Origin: Chlorobiota bacterium
GTDB lineage: Bacteria > Bacteroidota > Bacteroidia > Bacteroidales > Marinilabiliaceae
Reading direction: 5' to 3'
Length of the DNA: 40,921 nt
NCBI GenBank assembly: GCA_013153405.1
Contig: JAADEM010000048.1
Coordinates: 1-40,921, forward strand
Part shown: positions 1 to 7,511 of the stretch, in pieces
Layout: the number at the start of each line of letters is the position of its first letter
How positions within the stretch are numbered: the stretch's first letter is position 1
The notes under the pieces: model-generated
Told to the model about the DNA's origin: nothing
The model's database searches: none
The model's input: only the letters and a program-made list of their open reading frames with translations
Program-made: the position numbers and the translations under genes

Positions 1-490
1 TAATATCAGATATCGTTCCGGCAAGATATGTTCCTATCAGGACAGCCGTAAATGTGAGCATTTCCATTGCTCCCGTTCCAAATGAGATTCCTTCTTTTCC
101 GCCTACGTCACGTATTATACCGTATTTTGCAGGTGAATACATGCAACTTTGAAGCCCCATTAAAAACATTGCAGTAAGTGCTATGGGAAGACTTTTGAAA
201 TGAAAGCCTACAGCAGCTAAAAGCATTATGGGAATCTCAGCTACTTTTGTTATTTTTATGATTGTCGCTTTTTTGTATTTTTTCGACAAGCGGCCTGCAA
301 CAGGTGAAAACAAAATGTATGGCAATACCATCATGGCAGAAGCCAGAGCTATTACAAGCGATTTGTTTTCAGGATCAGCAAGCCACATTATTCCTACAAA
401 GGCAATCAGGTTTTTTAAAAAATTGTCGTTGAGTACCCCCAGGAAATTAGTAATAAACAGAGGAAGCCATTTTGTATTTGGTTTGTGCAT
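1..490 (-). CDS. MFS transporter, LplT-like, N-terminal part (cut by window edge)
   Basis: The minus strand is open from an ATG at 490-488 to the window edge, giving about 163 residues of a polytopic inner-membrane protein. It begins MHKPNTKWLPLFITNFLGVL, followed by NDNFLKNL, an N-terminal pattern typical of the lysophospholipid transporter (LplT) and acyl-ACP synthetase-linked branch of the major facilitator superfamily. After this come alternating hydrophobic helices with a basic cytoplasmic loop (GRLSKKYKK) in the place of the MFS motif-A loop. In related Bacteroidota genes this domain can stand alone or be fused to acyltransferase/AMP-ligase domains; the missing C-terminus prevents choosing between these. 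The substrate is inferred only from family resemblance. It reads in the same direction as the genes up to 5.2 kb but is separated by 136 bp from the next one. Confidence 0.72.
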   Translation of the reverse strand, partial: MHKPNTKWLPLFITNFLGVLNDNFLKNLIAFVGIMWLADPENKSLVIALASAMMVLPYILFSPVAGRLSKKYKKATIIKITKVAEIPIMLLAAVGFHFKSLPIALTAMFLMGLQSCMYSPAKYGIIRDVGGKEGISFGTGAMEMLTFTAVLIGTYLAGTISDI

Positions 491-626
491 GATTTATGGT
501 TAAAGTGTTACATGGGTTCCAGGGTTCGTTTGTTAATTGGTAAGTTAACAGTTTTCAATCTTAAGCCAATAACTAAAAGAACCCAAAATACTGCCTGCCG
601 ACAGACAAGAACCAAACAATTAACAA

Positions 627-1082
627 CTATTCCGGCCAGACTGGCTCATCCTTTTCATTGTTCCAGAATGGCCCCCACTGTATTTCGGAAAGTTCATCGC
701 TGTCGAACCAAAGATTAAGACTGTATTCAAAAACTGACATTAATTGCTGCTCGGGATATTCTTCGGTCGAGATATCTTCAATATCAACATCATTTATTCC
801 GAGTACATCAAGTTTGTCAAGAACTTCCTGCAAAGTGTCACCAATTAACTGAACATCTTCAATTCTGGCTTCGGGAGCACCGGTTGTTATCGATAACAGT
901 TTGTTGTCGTAATCTTTTGAAAATCCAAAAGAAAGGTTGTGCTCATCGTAATGCAGTATTGCCATTCCGTCTTCTTCCGAGGTTTCGTATTCGGATGGTT
1001 TGCCGAGTGTTTTTTCAAGCTCATCGGGCGTGATGCCGAATTTAATGTTTTCAAGTCCTGTTCCAAGTATTATGTTTTGCAT
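627..1082 (-). CDS. Hypothetical acidic cytoplasmic protein
   Basis: This is a 151-residue, strongly acidic protein with an ATG start at 1082, no signal peptide and no membrane segment. The N-terminal part (about residues 8-75: LGTGLENIKFGITPDELEKT, then GKP, and later FGFSKDYDNKLLSI) resembles the small alpha-beta modules in which a short motif of the type I-x-x-G-x-x-x-x-E-v-x-x-x-L-G-x-P precedes a beta-sheet. That is a structural impression, not a family assignment. The C-terminal half is rich in Asp, Glu and Trp and ends WNNEKDEPVWPE. I do not recognise a function. It is likely monocistronic, lying between the MFS gene and arfB with gaps over 100 bp on both sides. Confidence 0.7.
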   Translation of the reverse strand: MQNIILGTGLENIKFGITPDELEKTLGKPSEYETSEEDGMAILHYDEHNLSFGFSKDYDNKLLSITTGAPEARIEDVQLIGDTLQEVLDKLDVLGINDVDIEDISTEEYPEQQLMSVFEYSLNLWFDSDELSEIQWGPFWNNEKDEPVWPE

Positions 1083-1200
1083 TGTTTAATGTTTTAATTT
1101 ATTGGCTCTAATATACAATAAATGTAATAAGTGAATTTTCCACATATAAAAGTTATGAAAAAAATCGTGTTTACATTTCAGGTTTTAATACATAACGAAA

Positions 1201-1626
1201 CTAATAAAAGTTTTTTCGTCTGTATGCTTTTTTTTCAGAGTGTTTCTTTTTGGCTTCAAGGCGTTTTCTTACGGATGCTTTCGTAGGTTTTGTTGCGATA
1301 CGTTTTTTTACCGGTTTCAGAGCATTGTTAATCAGTTCCAGAAATTTCTCAGTAACTTTTTGTTTGTTCTGAAACTGGGAACGCGATACCCCAGATGACA
1401 ATATGAGTTCTCCTTCGGCATTTATTCTGTTTTTTAGTTTCTTTAGTATTAACTGTTTTTCTATTTCGGAAAGAATATGAGAACCGGAAATGTTAAACCT
1501 TAATTCAACCTTGGTTTCAACTTTATTAACATGCTGGCCGCCCGCACCACTACTCCTGGCAGTATGATACACCACTTCTTTCAACAGTTCGTTTTCTCTT
1601 CCGTATATGAAAATCCGGTTGTTCAT
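1201..1626 (-). CDS. arfB: Alternative ribosome-rescue factor ArfB (peptidyl-tRNA hydrolase, YaeJ type)
   Basis: ArfB enters the A site of ribosomes stalled on non-stop mRNA and hydrolyses the peptidyl-tRNA ester bond. The 141-residue product has the release-factor-1 catalytic fold with the GGQ motif at residues 29-31 in the context RSSGAGGQHVNKVETKVELR, which is diagnostic for the ArfB/ICT1 group. The stop-codon-recognition domains of true release factors are absent. The C-terminal tail is very basic (KKRIATKPTKASVRKRLEAK and on to AYRRKNFY), as needed to anchor in the empty mRNA channel. Length is normal for the family (about 130-140). It appears to be a single-gene unit. Confidence 0.93.
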   Translation of the reverse strand: MNNRIFIYGRENELLKEVVYHTARSSGAGGQHVNKVETKVELRFNISGSHILSEIEKQLILKKLKNRINAEGELILSSGVSRSQFQNKQKVTEKFLELINNALKPVKKRIATKPTKASVRKRLEAKKKHSEKKAYRRKNFY

Positions 1627-1700
1627 AAGGAGCAGATTATCAGTGAAACATAGTTAGTATAAAAGTAGTTGTTTTTGTACAAGTCGTAATTGAAATGAAT

Positions 1701-2405
1701 TTATTTTTTATTAATGCTGTGGTGAAGTATGGTTGAGCCTGTGTAATCAGGATGATAAATGTACAGCAAGCTTCCGTTTTTTATAGTGTTTATGGTTTGT
1801 TCACTAATTCCGGGAGGAATAGCCGGACATCCGAAACTGCGTCCCAGTCGTCCGTATTTTTTTATGAAGTCGTAAGTTGCATACTTTGCCGGATGAATTA
1901 CAATGGCTCTTTCTTCAGCGTTGTCATTTATTCCTTTTTCAAGGCCTTTCAGTCGCAAAGAGTAACCGTGTTTGCCCTGGTATGATTCTCCTGTAAGGTA
2001 GAATCCGGTACTGCTTTGGTATGATTTGTTTTTGTTCGAGAATCTTTGTGCATACTCCAGACCGGTGTTTTTTCCATGTGCAACAAGTGTTTTTAATATC
2101 AGTTTGTTTTGCTTTATGTTGATAACGTACATTCTTTCTTTCTTTGATGACTTACTAAAGTCGATTATTGTTATTACAGAGTCATTATTTAATATGCCCT
2201 TATTTTTAAGAATGTAATACCCCTTAACAGCATTTCTGAAAGCTTCAAATCTGAGACTATGACAGTTCAACTCCTTGTATTCTTTTTTTATCATGTTCTC
2301 CTGGGCATTTTCAGGATAGTCATGAAAATAACCGGCCGCTTTTGAAAAAAAAGCAACTATAAAAAGGAATAATATGTAAATTGTTTTTTTCAACCTCAGA
2401 CTCAT
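1701..2405 (-). CDS. YkuD-like L,D-transpeptidase catalytic domain protein (exported)
   Basis: The open frame extends to a TTG at 2423, but the ATG at 2405 (MSLRLKKTIYILFLF) gives a normal Sec signal peptide and is preferred. The mature protein matches the murein L,D-transpeptidase catalytic domain 2 group. Numbered from the TTG, a conserved His (H177 in AIVIHPAKYATYDF) precedes the nucleophile motif GRLGRSFGCPAIPP with the catalytic Cys at 199. Such enzymes crosslink or modify peptidoglycan stems in the periplasm, or anchor proteins to it. This subgroup is common in Bacteroidota, and its exact substrate is usually unassigned. Flanking genes are in the same direction but separated by about 75 bp, so co-transcription is uncertain. 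Confidence 0.82.
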   Translation of the reverse strand: MSLRLKKTIYILFLFIVAFFSKAAGYFHDYPENAQENMIKKEYKELNCHSLRFEAFRNAVKGYYILKNKGILNNDSVITIIDFSKSSKKERMYVINIKQNKLILKTLVAHGKNTGLEYAQRFSNKNKSYQSSTGFYLTGESYQGKHGYSLRLKGLEKGINDNAEERAIVIHPAKYATYDFIKKYGRLGRSFGCPAIPPGISEQTINTIKNGSLLYIYHPDYTGSTILHHSINKK

Positions 2406-2483
2406 GACCTTTTTTACGAACAATAACCAATTCTGGTTATAGGTAATACTGTTAACTATACTTAAAACGTGATACTTTTTGTA

Positions 2484-3905
2484 TTATTTCAATTCAGGGA
2501 ATCTTGCTCCTGTTTCTTTCTGTTTTTCACGTAAAAGCTTTAGTAATTCTTCGGTCTTTTCAGGGAATTTTTCTGATAGATTGTGTATTTCTCCGGTGTC
2601 TTTGCTAAGGTCGTAAAGTTCAATTACCGAATCTTCATAAAATTCAATAAGTTTCCAGTTGTCTTTTCTTATTGCTGCTCCCGGAGTCCAGCCGCTGCCG
2701 TGATAATGCGGGTAGTGCCAGAAAAACGAACTTCGTTTTATATCTTTTCCGTTAAATAACGGAACAATGCTTACCCCGTCGAGATATTGCTTGGGAACTT
2801 TGTGAAGCCCCGCAAGATCGACAAGAGTTGGATACAAATCCATGCTTACTACTGGTTTATCAATTGTCACATGTTTTGTTTCTCCAGGAAGTTTAATTAT
2901 CAGCGGAATTCTGACGCCGCCTTCATAACACCACCCTTTACCTGCTCTTAACGGATATACACTGGTTGGAGCTCCTTTCCATAACAAAGTGCTGAGACCT
3001 CCGTTGTCGGATGTGAAAACAATTATAGTGTTATTTTCTATGTTCAGTTTTTGAAGGGTTTTAAGGAGTTTACCCACATTTTCATCCATTGCATATATCA
3101 TTGATGCATATGCAGGATCGTTTTGTATTAGTCTGGTATATGAATTGTGTTCAGCAACGAAAATACTGTCAGCAGGGCGGGGTAGCTTTTCAGCTTTTTT
3201 TCTGAATTTATCAATGTGTCTTTTGCAAGCCTGAATAGGTGTATGAACAGCGTAATACGAGAGATAGGCAAAAAAGGGAGTATCAGGGCTGTTTTTAATA
3301 CTTTCTTTGATAAACTTAATTGTTTCGTTCGTAAGTCGGTCGGTAAGGTATTCTCCTTCAGGACCGTCTGGCAATTGAGGGTTTTTGTATGGAGAGTAAT
3401 AGCCGCCTTTGGGTTGTCCTGTATGATTTCCTCCTATGTTGATGTCGAATCCCTGATCTTCAGGAAAATAACCTTTGCCTCCAAGATGCCACTTCCCGGC
3501 AAAGAACGTTTTGTAACCATGATCTTTGAATATTTCTGCCATGGTATATTCTTCGAGTGGAAGCTCGTTAAGAATTGATGGGGTTTTAAGTTTTTGTCCT
3601 TTGTCGCCACGGCCCGGAATCCAATCGGTGATGCCGATACGTGCAGGGTGTTTGCCCGTAAGAATTGCTGCTCTGGTTGGAGAACAAACCGGTCCGGCAG
3701 CATATGCTTCTGTAAACATAACAGATGTTTGTGCCAGCTTGTCAATGTTAGGGGATTCGTAAAAAGTACTGCCGAAACAACCAAGGTCTTTCCACCCTAA
3801 ATCATCCACCAGAATGAATAAAACATTTGGCTTTTGAATAACATTTGTTTTGCACGAAGTAAAAAGGGGTAAGGCCAACAGAAAGGGTAAGAGTATTTTT
3901 TTCAT
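2484..3905 (-). CDS. Exported sulfatase lipoprotein (formylglycine-dependent, S1 type)
   Basis: This 473-residue product belongs to the S1 sulfatases, which remove sulfate esters from glycans. The signal peptide ends in a lipobox (LFTSC, Cys18), so it is probably a periplasmic or surface lipoprotein. The active-site signature C-S-P-T-R is at 74-78, with Cys74 the residue converted to formylglycine by a maturase not seen in this window. The acidic metal ligands are at D34-D35 (ILVDDLGWKDLG), and FTSDNGG further on supplies the second metal-binding segment. The C-terminal WHYPHYHGSGWTPGAAIRKD region resembles sulfatases acting on algal or host glycans. Its glycan target cannot be read from sequence. 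It stands alone, without SusCD or glycosidase neighbours. Confidence 0.9.
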   Translation of the reverse strand: MKKILLPFLLALPLFTSCKTNVIQKPNVLFILVDDLGWKDLGCFGSTFYESPNIDKLAQTSVMFTEAYAAGPVCSPTRAAILTGKHPARIGITDWIPGRGDKGQKLKTPSILNELPLEEYTMAEIFKDHGYKTFFAGKWHLGGKGYFPEDQGFDINIGGNHTGQPKGGYYSPYKNPQLPDGPEGEYLTDRLTNETIKFIKESIKNSPDTPFFAYLSYYAVHTPIQACKRHIDKFRKKAEKLPRPADSIFVAEHNSYTRLIQNDPAYASMIYAMDENVGKLLKTLQKLNIENNTIIVFTSDNGGLSTLLWKGAPTSVYPLRAGKGWCYEGGVRIPLIIKLPGETKHVTIDKPVVSMDLYPTLVDLAGLHKVPKQYLDGVSIVPLFNGKDIKRSSFFWHYPHYHGSGWTPGAAIRKDNWKLIEFYEDSVIELYDLSKDTGEIHNLSEKFPEKTEELLKLLREKQKETGARFPELK

Positions 3906-3984
3906 TTTTTTGTGTTTTGTTCAATGCCGAAACAAGTCAGTTTCGTAGTTGTGTGCTTAAACAGAATGAGCTGGTGCTGTTTTT

Positions 3985-5193
3985 TTACTCTCTGAATAAG
4001 ATTGAACTGTCACCGTAACTAAGAAATCTGAAATCATTGTTCAGGGCATATTCATATACATTCTTCCATTCATTACCAATAAATGCACCAATTAAAAGCA
4101 ATAGTGTACTTTTGGGTTGGTGGAAATTGGTTATAAGGGTTTTTACAAGTCTGAATCTATATCCAGGAACAATTATTATAGCGGTTTTGCTGTTTAAATG
4201 TTCAAGATTATTTTGTTCCATATAATTAAGCAGGGCTTTAAGTGCTTTTTCAGTATCGTCATTTTCATTGTAATTGTATGGATCCCATTGCTCAATGCCG
4301 TTTTTTATGTTTTCTCCCTTAAGAAGTTTTATCCCAAGCCAGTACAGGCTTTCAAGTGTTCGTACCGAAGTGGTTCCGACTGCAATTATATAATTTATGT
4401 TTTTGATAATACTTTTAAGAGCGTCACGTTCGATAACAAAATGCTCGGTATGCATATTGTGTCCTGAAATCGATTCTGTTTGTACCGGCCTGAATGTTCC
4501 TGCACCTACATGCAGAGTAATATTCAGAGTGTTAATGTTTTTATTGTTGAGCTCTTCAAGTATGTCGGTTGTAAAGTGCAAGCCAGCCGTAGGAGCAGCC
4601 ACAGAACCTTTCGGGCGGCTGTATACTGTCTGATATCTTGTGTCATCAATCTTTTCAGGAGAGCGGTTAAGGTATGGTGGGATAGGTACTGTTCCTGTAT
4701 TTTGCATTATGTCGGCAAACGAGAGTGCCGGATTATCCCATGAGAATTCAATTATATATGATTGTCCCGATTGTGCCACTTTGTTTATCTCTATCAATGT
4801 GGTTTTGTCGTTTACAGTCACTTTTTTTAAAAGGGGCCCGTTTTTCCATTTTTTTGCATTTCCTATAATGCATTTCCATTGGGTTCTTTCAGTTGTTTCG
4901 AAAGCCTGCTGTACATCTGTTGGTTCAACGGGTTCAAGGCAGAATACTTCAATTGTGGCACCGGTTTCTTTTCTGAATTTCATTCTGGCTCTTATGACTT
5001 TACTATTATTGAATACCAGAAGCGATCCTGAGGTTAAAATATCAGGAAGAGAGGAAAAAACGGTATGTGAGATATTTTTGTTCTTAAAGATTAGAAGTTT
5101 AGACTGGTCTCTTTTTTCTAAAGGATATTTGGCGATTTTTTCTTCAGGAAGTATGTATGTATAATCAGAAATATAAATGTCCGGTTTTATCAT
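3985..5193 (-). CDS. queA: S-adenosylmethionine:tRNA ribosyltransferase-isomerase QueA
   Basis: QueA transfers and isomerises the ribosyl part of S-adenosylmethionine onto 7-aminomethyl-7-deazaguanine in tRNA, forming epoxyqueuosine. From the chosen ATG at 5193 (MIKPDIYISDYTYILPEEKI) the protein is 402 residues. Recognisable motifs are AKYPLEKRDQSKLL near the start, PIPPYLNR, GSVAAPTAGLHFT, the segment NITLHVGAGTFRPV, and NFHQPKSTLLLLIGAFIG near the end, all hallmarks of the family. The reading frame can be extended to a TTG at 5235, but that codon lies inside the likely -7 promoter element on this strand, so it is probably not translated. It is divergent from the DUF2027-Smr gene. The length is slightly above the usual 340-360 because of small insertions. 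Confidence 0.95.
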   Translation of the reverse strand: MIKPDIYISDYTYILPEEKIAKYPLEKRDQSKLLIFKNKNISHTVFSSLPDILTSGSLLVFNNSKVIRARMKFRKETGATIEVFCLEPVEPTDVQQAFETTERTQWKCIIGNAKKWKNGPLLKKVTVNDKTTLIEINKVAQSGQSYIIEFSWDNPALSFADIMQNTGTVPIPPYLNRSPEKIDDTRYQTVYSRPKGSVAAPTAGLHFTTDILEELNNKNINTLNITLHVGAGTFRPVQTESISGHNMHTEHFVIERDALKSIIKNINYIIAVGTTSVRTLESLYWLGIKLLKGENIKNGIEQWDPYNYNENDDTEKALKALLNYMEQNNLEHLNSKTAIIIVPGYRFRLVKTLITNFHQPKSTLLLLIGAFIGNEWKNVYEYALNNDFRFLSYGDSSILFRE

Positions 5194-5232
5194 TTTATCG
5201 GAGTTTAAAATAAAAACAATCTGTTCAGGGCT

Positions 5233-5250
5233 CAAAAATAATTAACTTTG
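5233..5250. promoter_or_regulatory. Back-to-back -7 elements between queA and the DUF2027-Smr gene
   Basis: On the plus strand TAACTTTG (5243-5250) fits the Bacteroidota -7 consensus TAnnTTTG and would serve the gene starting at 5310. On the minus strand the immediately adjacent 5233-5240 reads TATTTTTG, also a match, and would serve queA. The -33 elements are weak on both sides, so this is a moderately supported inference. Confidence 0.4.
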
Positions 5251-5309
5251 GCGTCATAATAAACAGATAATGAATAATCGTAAATGTTGACAATATATTG
5301 ATTTTGATT

Positions 5310-6341
5310 ATGGAAATAAAAAAAGGTGATAAAGTACGGTTTTTGAATACTACCGGAGGCGGTGTTGTTACCAGGGTAGAAGGCCGTCTGGCATTTGTTG
5401 ATGATGAAGACGGATTTGAAATTCCGGTATTGCTTTCAGAACTGGTTTTAGTGGAAAAGGATATTGTTAAGTCCGATACGGTAAAAGCCACGGATAAGAA
5501 AGAAGAACCTGAAGATGTAAATCAGATTGATAATTATGAATATGTCGAAGTGGAAGGTGGAGATGATAATCCTGAATTTTATCTTGCTTTCTTGCGCGGT
5601 GATGCTCCCGGGGTTGAATCGGGAAGTGTAAGAGGCTATTTGATAAATGATAGTAATTATTTTTGTTACTATCTGTTGAATGAGACAGGAGTCAACGGAA
5701 AAACAATAAATCTGTACAACGGAGTTATAGAGCCCAATACGAAAATTGAACTTGATAAACATTTGATAACGTCCCTTGACGGAGTAAAATGGGAGATTCA
5801 GTTGCTCTTTTATAAACCGAAAAAAACGTTTATTCCATTGCCTCCTGCAAATGTTACAATTGTTCTGAAAGGTTCGAAACTTATGAATGAAAAGAGCTAT
5901 AAGGAGAATGATTATTTTAATGAAAAAGCATATCTGCATGCAGTTCTGAAAGGTGAACTGGAAAAACGGATTGAAAACCTGACAGATAAGGAGTTTGAAC
6001 AAATAAAAAGTGAAAAGTCAGGGGTTGGGAATTTTAATAAGAGAAAAAGAAGGGATGAACCAGGAATACTGGAAGTAGATTTGCATATACATGAGTTACT
6101 TGATGATACGAGAGGATTAAGTAATTCGGAGATGCTTGAAATACAGATGAATAAATTTCATCAGGTAATGAAAGAAAACCTTAAAAATAAAAAGCGGAAA
6201 ATAGTTTTTATTCACGGAGTCGGTAATGGAGTTCTTAAATCAGAAATAAGAAAAGCTCTCGACAGAAAATATAAAGACCATTATTATCAGGACGCATCAT
6301 TCAGTGAATACGGATACGGAGCTACGATGGTAGTCATCTGA
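5310..6341 (+). CDS. DUF2027 domain protein with C-terminal Smr domain
   Basis: The first in-frame codon at 5298 is a TTG; the ATG at 5310 (MEIKKGDKVRFLNTTGGGVV) is the natural start and gives 343 residues. Residues about 1-60 form a small beta-barrel-like KOW/SH3-type segment (GDKVRFLNTTGGGVVTRVEG), followed by an acidic linker. The DUF2027 core spans roughly residues 85-200, and a C-terminal Smr domain lies at about 255-343, with VDLHIHEL and FIHGVGNGVLKSEIRKAL. Smr domains bind nucleic acids and some have nuclease activity, but the role of this Bacteroidota-specific fusion is unknown. It is monocistronic between a divergent promoter and a strong terminator. Confidence 0.88.
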   Translation: MEIKKGDKVRFLNTTGGGVVTRVEGRLAFVDDEDGFEIPVLLSELVLVEKDIVKSDTVKATDKKEEPEDVNQIDNYEYVEVEGGDDNPEFYLAFLRGDAPGVESGSVRGYLINDSNYFCYYLLNETGVNGKTINLYNGVIEPNTKIELDKHLITSLDGVKWEIQLLFYKPKKTFIPLPPANVTIVLKGSKLMNEKSYKENDYFNEKAYLHAVLKGELEKRIENLTDKEFEQIKSEKSGVGNFNKRKRRDEPGILEVDLHIHELLDDTRGLSNSEMLEIQMNKFHQVMKENLKNKKRKIVFIHGVGNGVLKSEIRKALDRKYKDHYYQDASFSEYGYGATMVVI

Positions 6342-6361
6342 CGCAGAAAGTTCTAAAATGT

Positions 6362-6398
6362 AAAAACGCCTGTTCCTTGCGGAGCAGGCGTTTTTTTT
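6362..6398 (+). terminator. Rho-independent terminator after the DUF2027-Smr gene
   Basis: Arms AAAACGCCTGTTCC and GGAGCAGGCGTTTT pair over 14 bp with one G-T wobble and a short loop (TTGC), followed by a run of eight T. It begins about 20 bp after the stop codon. Confidence 0.9.
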
Positions 6399-6495
6399 GC
6401 CCTAAATTTTAACTATCAAAGCTCAATATTAATATAAACTATATTATATTAAGTATAAATACAAAAGTATGTAATATTTTTATAAAATTAACCAT

Positions 6496-6579
6496 TCTGA
6501 ATAAAAAATATTCTTATCTGATATAAGAAAAATCTTATCTGAATAAAAAAAATATTTGTCTGATATAAAAAATATTTCA
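6496..6579 (+). repeat. Four 21-bp tandem units abutting the promoter
   Basis: The tetranucleotide TCTG recurs exactly at 6496, 6517, 6538 and 6559, each followed by an A-rich tract. Units 1 and 3 start TCTGAATAAAAAA; units 2 and 4 start TCTGATATAAGAAA or TCTGATATAAAAAA. This makes a 42-bp higher-order period. The fourth unit ends at the base before the -7 box. The 21-bp spacing equals two helical turns, so the A-tracts are in phase. Confidence 0.75.
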
Positions 6580-6587
6580 TACATTTG
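6555..6587 (+). promoter_or_regulatory. Bacteroidota-type promoter for the adhesin cassette
   Basis: A -33 TTTG (6555-6558) and a -7 TACATTTG (6580-6587) are separated by 21 bp, a good match to the TTTG / TAnnTTTG consensus. Transcription would start near 6593, leaving about 110 nt before the ATG at 6704. Confidence 0.6.
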
Positions 6588-6703
6588 CTTTTCAGAATGA
6601 AACTTTTTTAAGAAATATAAGTAAAAATATATAATTCATAAAAAATATTAATAATTATAATAGTTTATTAATAAAAAATAAATATTTTTGATACTATCAA
6701 ATT

Positions 6704-7369
6704 ATGCATTATTCAAAGCAAAAATTTGAAGACTTTATTGTCAATAGCAGAACTATACTTAATATAAGTACCCGGACTTCCGGGATAAAGGAAGCGGTTG
6801 GCAATTTCGGTTACACCGAAGAAAGATTAGCAGAAGGGCAACGACTATACGATGAGCTTGTGGAAATTGCAAAACTCCAGGAACAGAAAGAGGAGGAGAA
6901 GAAAGTGTGTTTTGACCGCAAGGCAGCATTTCAGGCAAAGGTTTCAGCCGACTATATGAAATACCTTAAAATTGCCCGTATAGTTTTCAATAAGGACGAC
7001 GAAGCATTTTTATCATTGGCATTAAAAGGCCAACGGGAAAGAACTTATGATAAATGGTATCATCAGGTATCGGTTTTTTGTAATAACCTGTTGGCAAATC
7101 CTGAATATATAGCAAAGATGAAAATGTTCGGAGTTAAAAAAAGTAATATTGAAGATTTAAGGGATGAACTGTATGCTTTACAGCGCTATATGGAAGAGTG
7201 TACCAGAATCTCGGCAACAGTGCGAAGGCTGGTTAAAGATAAGAAATACAGGATGATAAAGTGGCAGGAGTGGTTGAGTAACTATATTAAAATAGTCAGA
7301 ATAGCACTCCAGGGTGTTTCTGTTGAGAATAAAAAACGGCTGAACCAGTTGCTGAGCCACGGAGAATAA
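6704..7369 (+). CDS. Hypothetical all-helical cytoplasmic protein
   Basis: This 221-residue protein has no signal peptide or membrane segment. It looks almost entirely alpha-helical, with a charged heptad-like stretch (ELVEIAKLQEQKEEEKKVCF) near residues 52-70 and a conserved-looking C-terminal segment (ECTRISATVRRLVKDKKYRM, then IKWQEWLSNYIKIVRIAL). Similar helical-bundle hypotheticals occur in Bacteroidota, but I know of no assigned function. It is the first gene after the promoter at 6555-6587 and is 142 bp upstream of the giant adhesin. It could be co-transcribed with it, although the gap leaves room for a separate promoter. A regulatory or chaperone role for the cassette would be speculation. 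Confidence 0.72.
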   Translation: MHYSKQKFEDFIVNSRTILNISTRTSGIKEAVGNFGYTEERLAEGQRLYDELVEIAKLQEQKEEEKKVCFDRKAAFQAKVSADYMKYLKIARIVFNKDDEAFLSLALKGQRERTYDKWYHQVSVFCNNLLANPEYIAKMKMFGVKKSNIEDLRDELYALQRYMEECTRISATVRRLVKDKKYRMIKWQEWLSNYIKIVRIALQGVSVENKKRLNQLLSHGE

Positions 7370-7511
7370 AAAAATGATAAACGAAAATATTGAAACCAAA
7401 CCCGAAAAGGTTCGTACAAATGTTAAATAGTTATGTGAAATTATATGATGATTCATCTAAGGCCGCATAAATACTTAATTTAAATTATTAGAACCTGATA
7501 CACACTTATAT

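Larger units (their letters stand above)
6400..6703 (+). other. AT-rich intergenic leader upstream of the adhesin cassette
   Basis: About 300 bp without a gene. It contains the 21-bp-periodic array (6496-6579) and the promoter listed separately. Downstream of the -7 element lies a roughly 115-nt, extremely A/T-rich 5' leader with no evident riboswitch fold or open frame. Confidence 0.6.

Noticed and set aside
581..660. CTGCCTGCCGACAGACAAG segment as a dispersed repeat
   Set aside because: Only one partial copy was seen and the inverted symmetry is weak.
4640..5164. Long open frame antisense to queA
   Set aside because: It is fully covered by queA, whose motifs are strong, and its translation shows no coherent family or signal.
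5194..5235. TTG-initiated extension of queA
   Set aside because: The codon overlaps the probable promoter, and the downstream ATG gives the conserved N-terminus.
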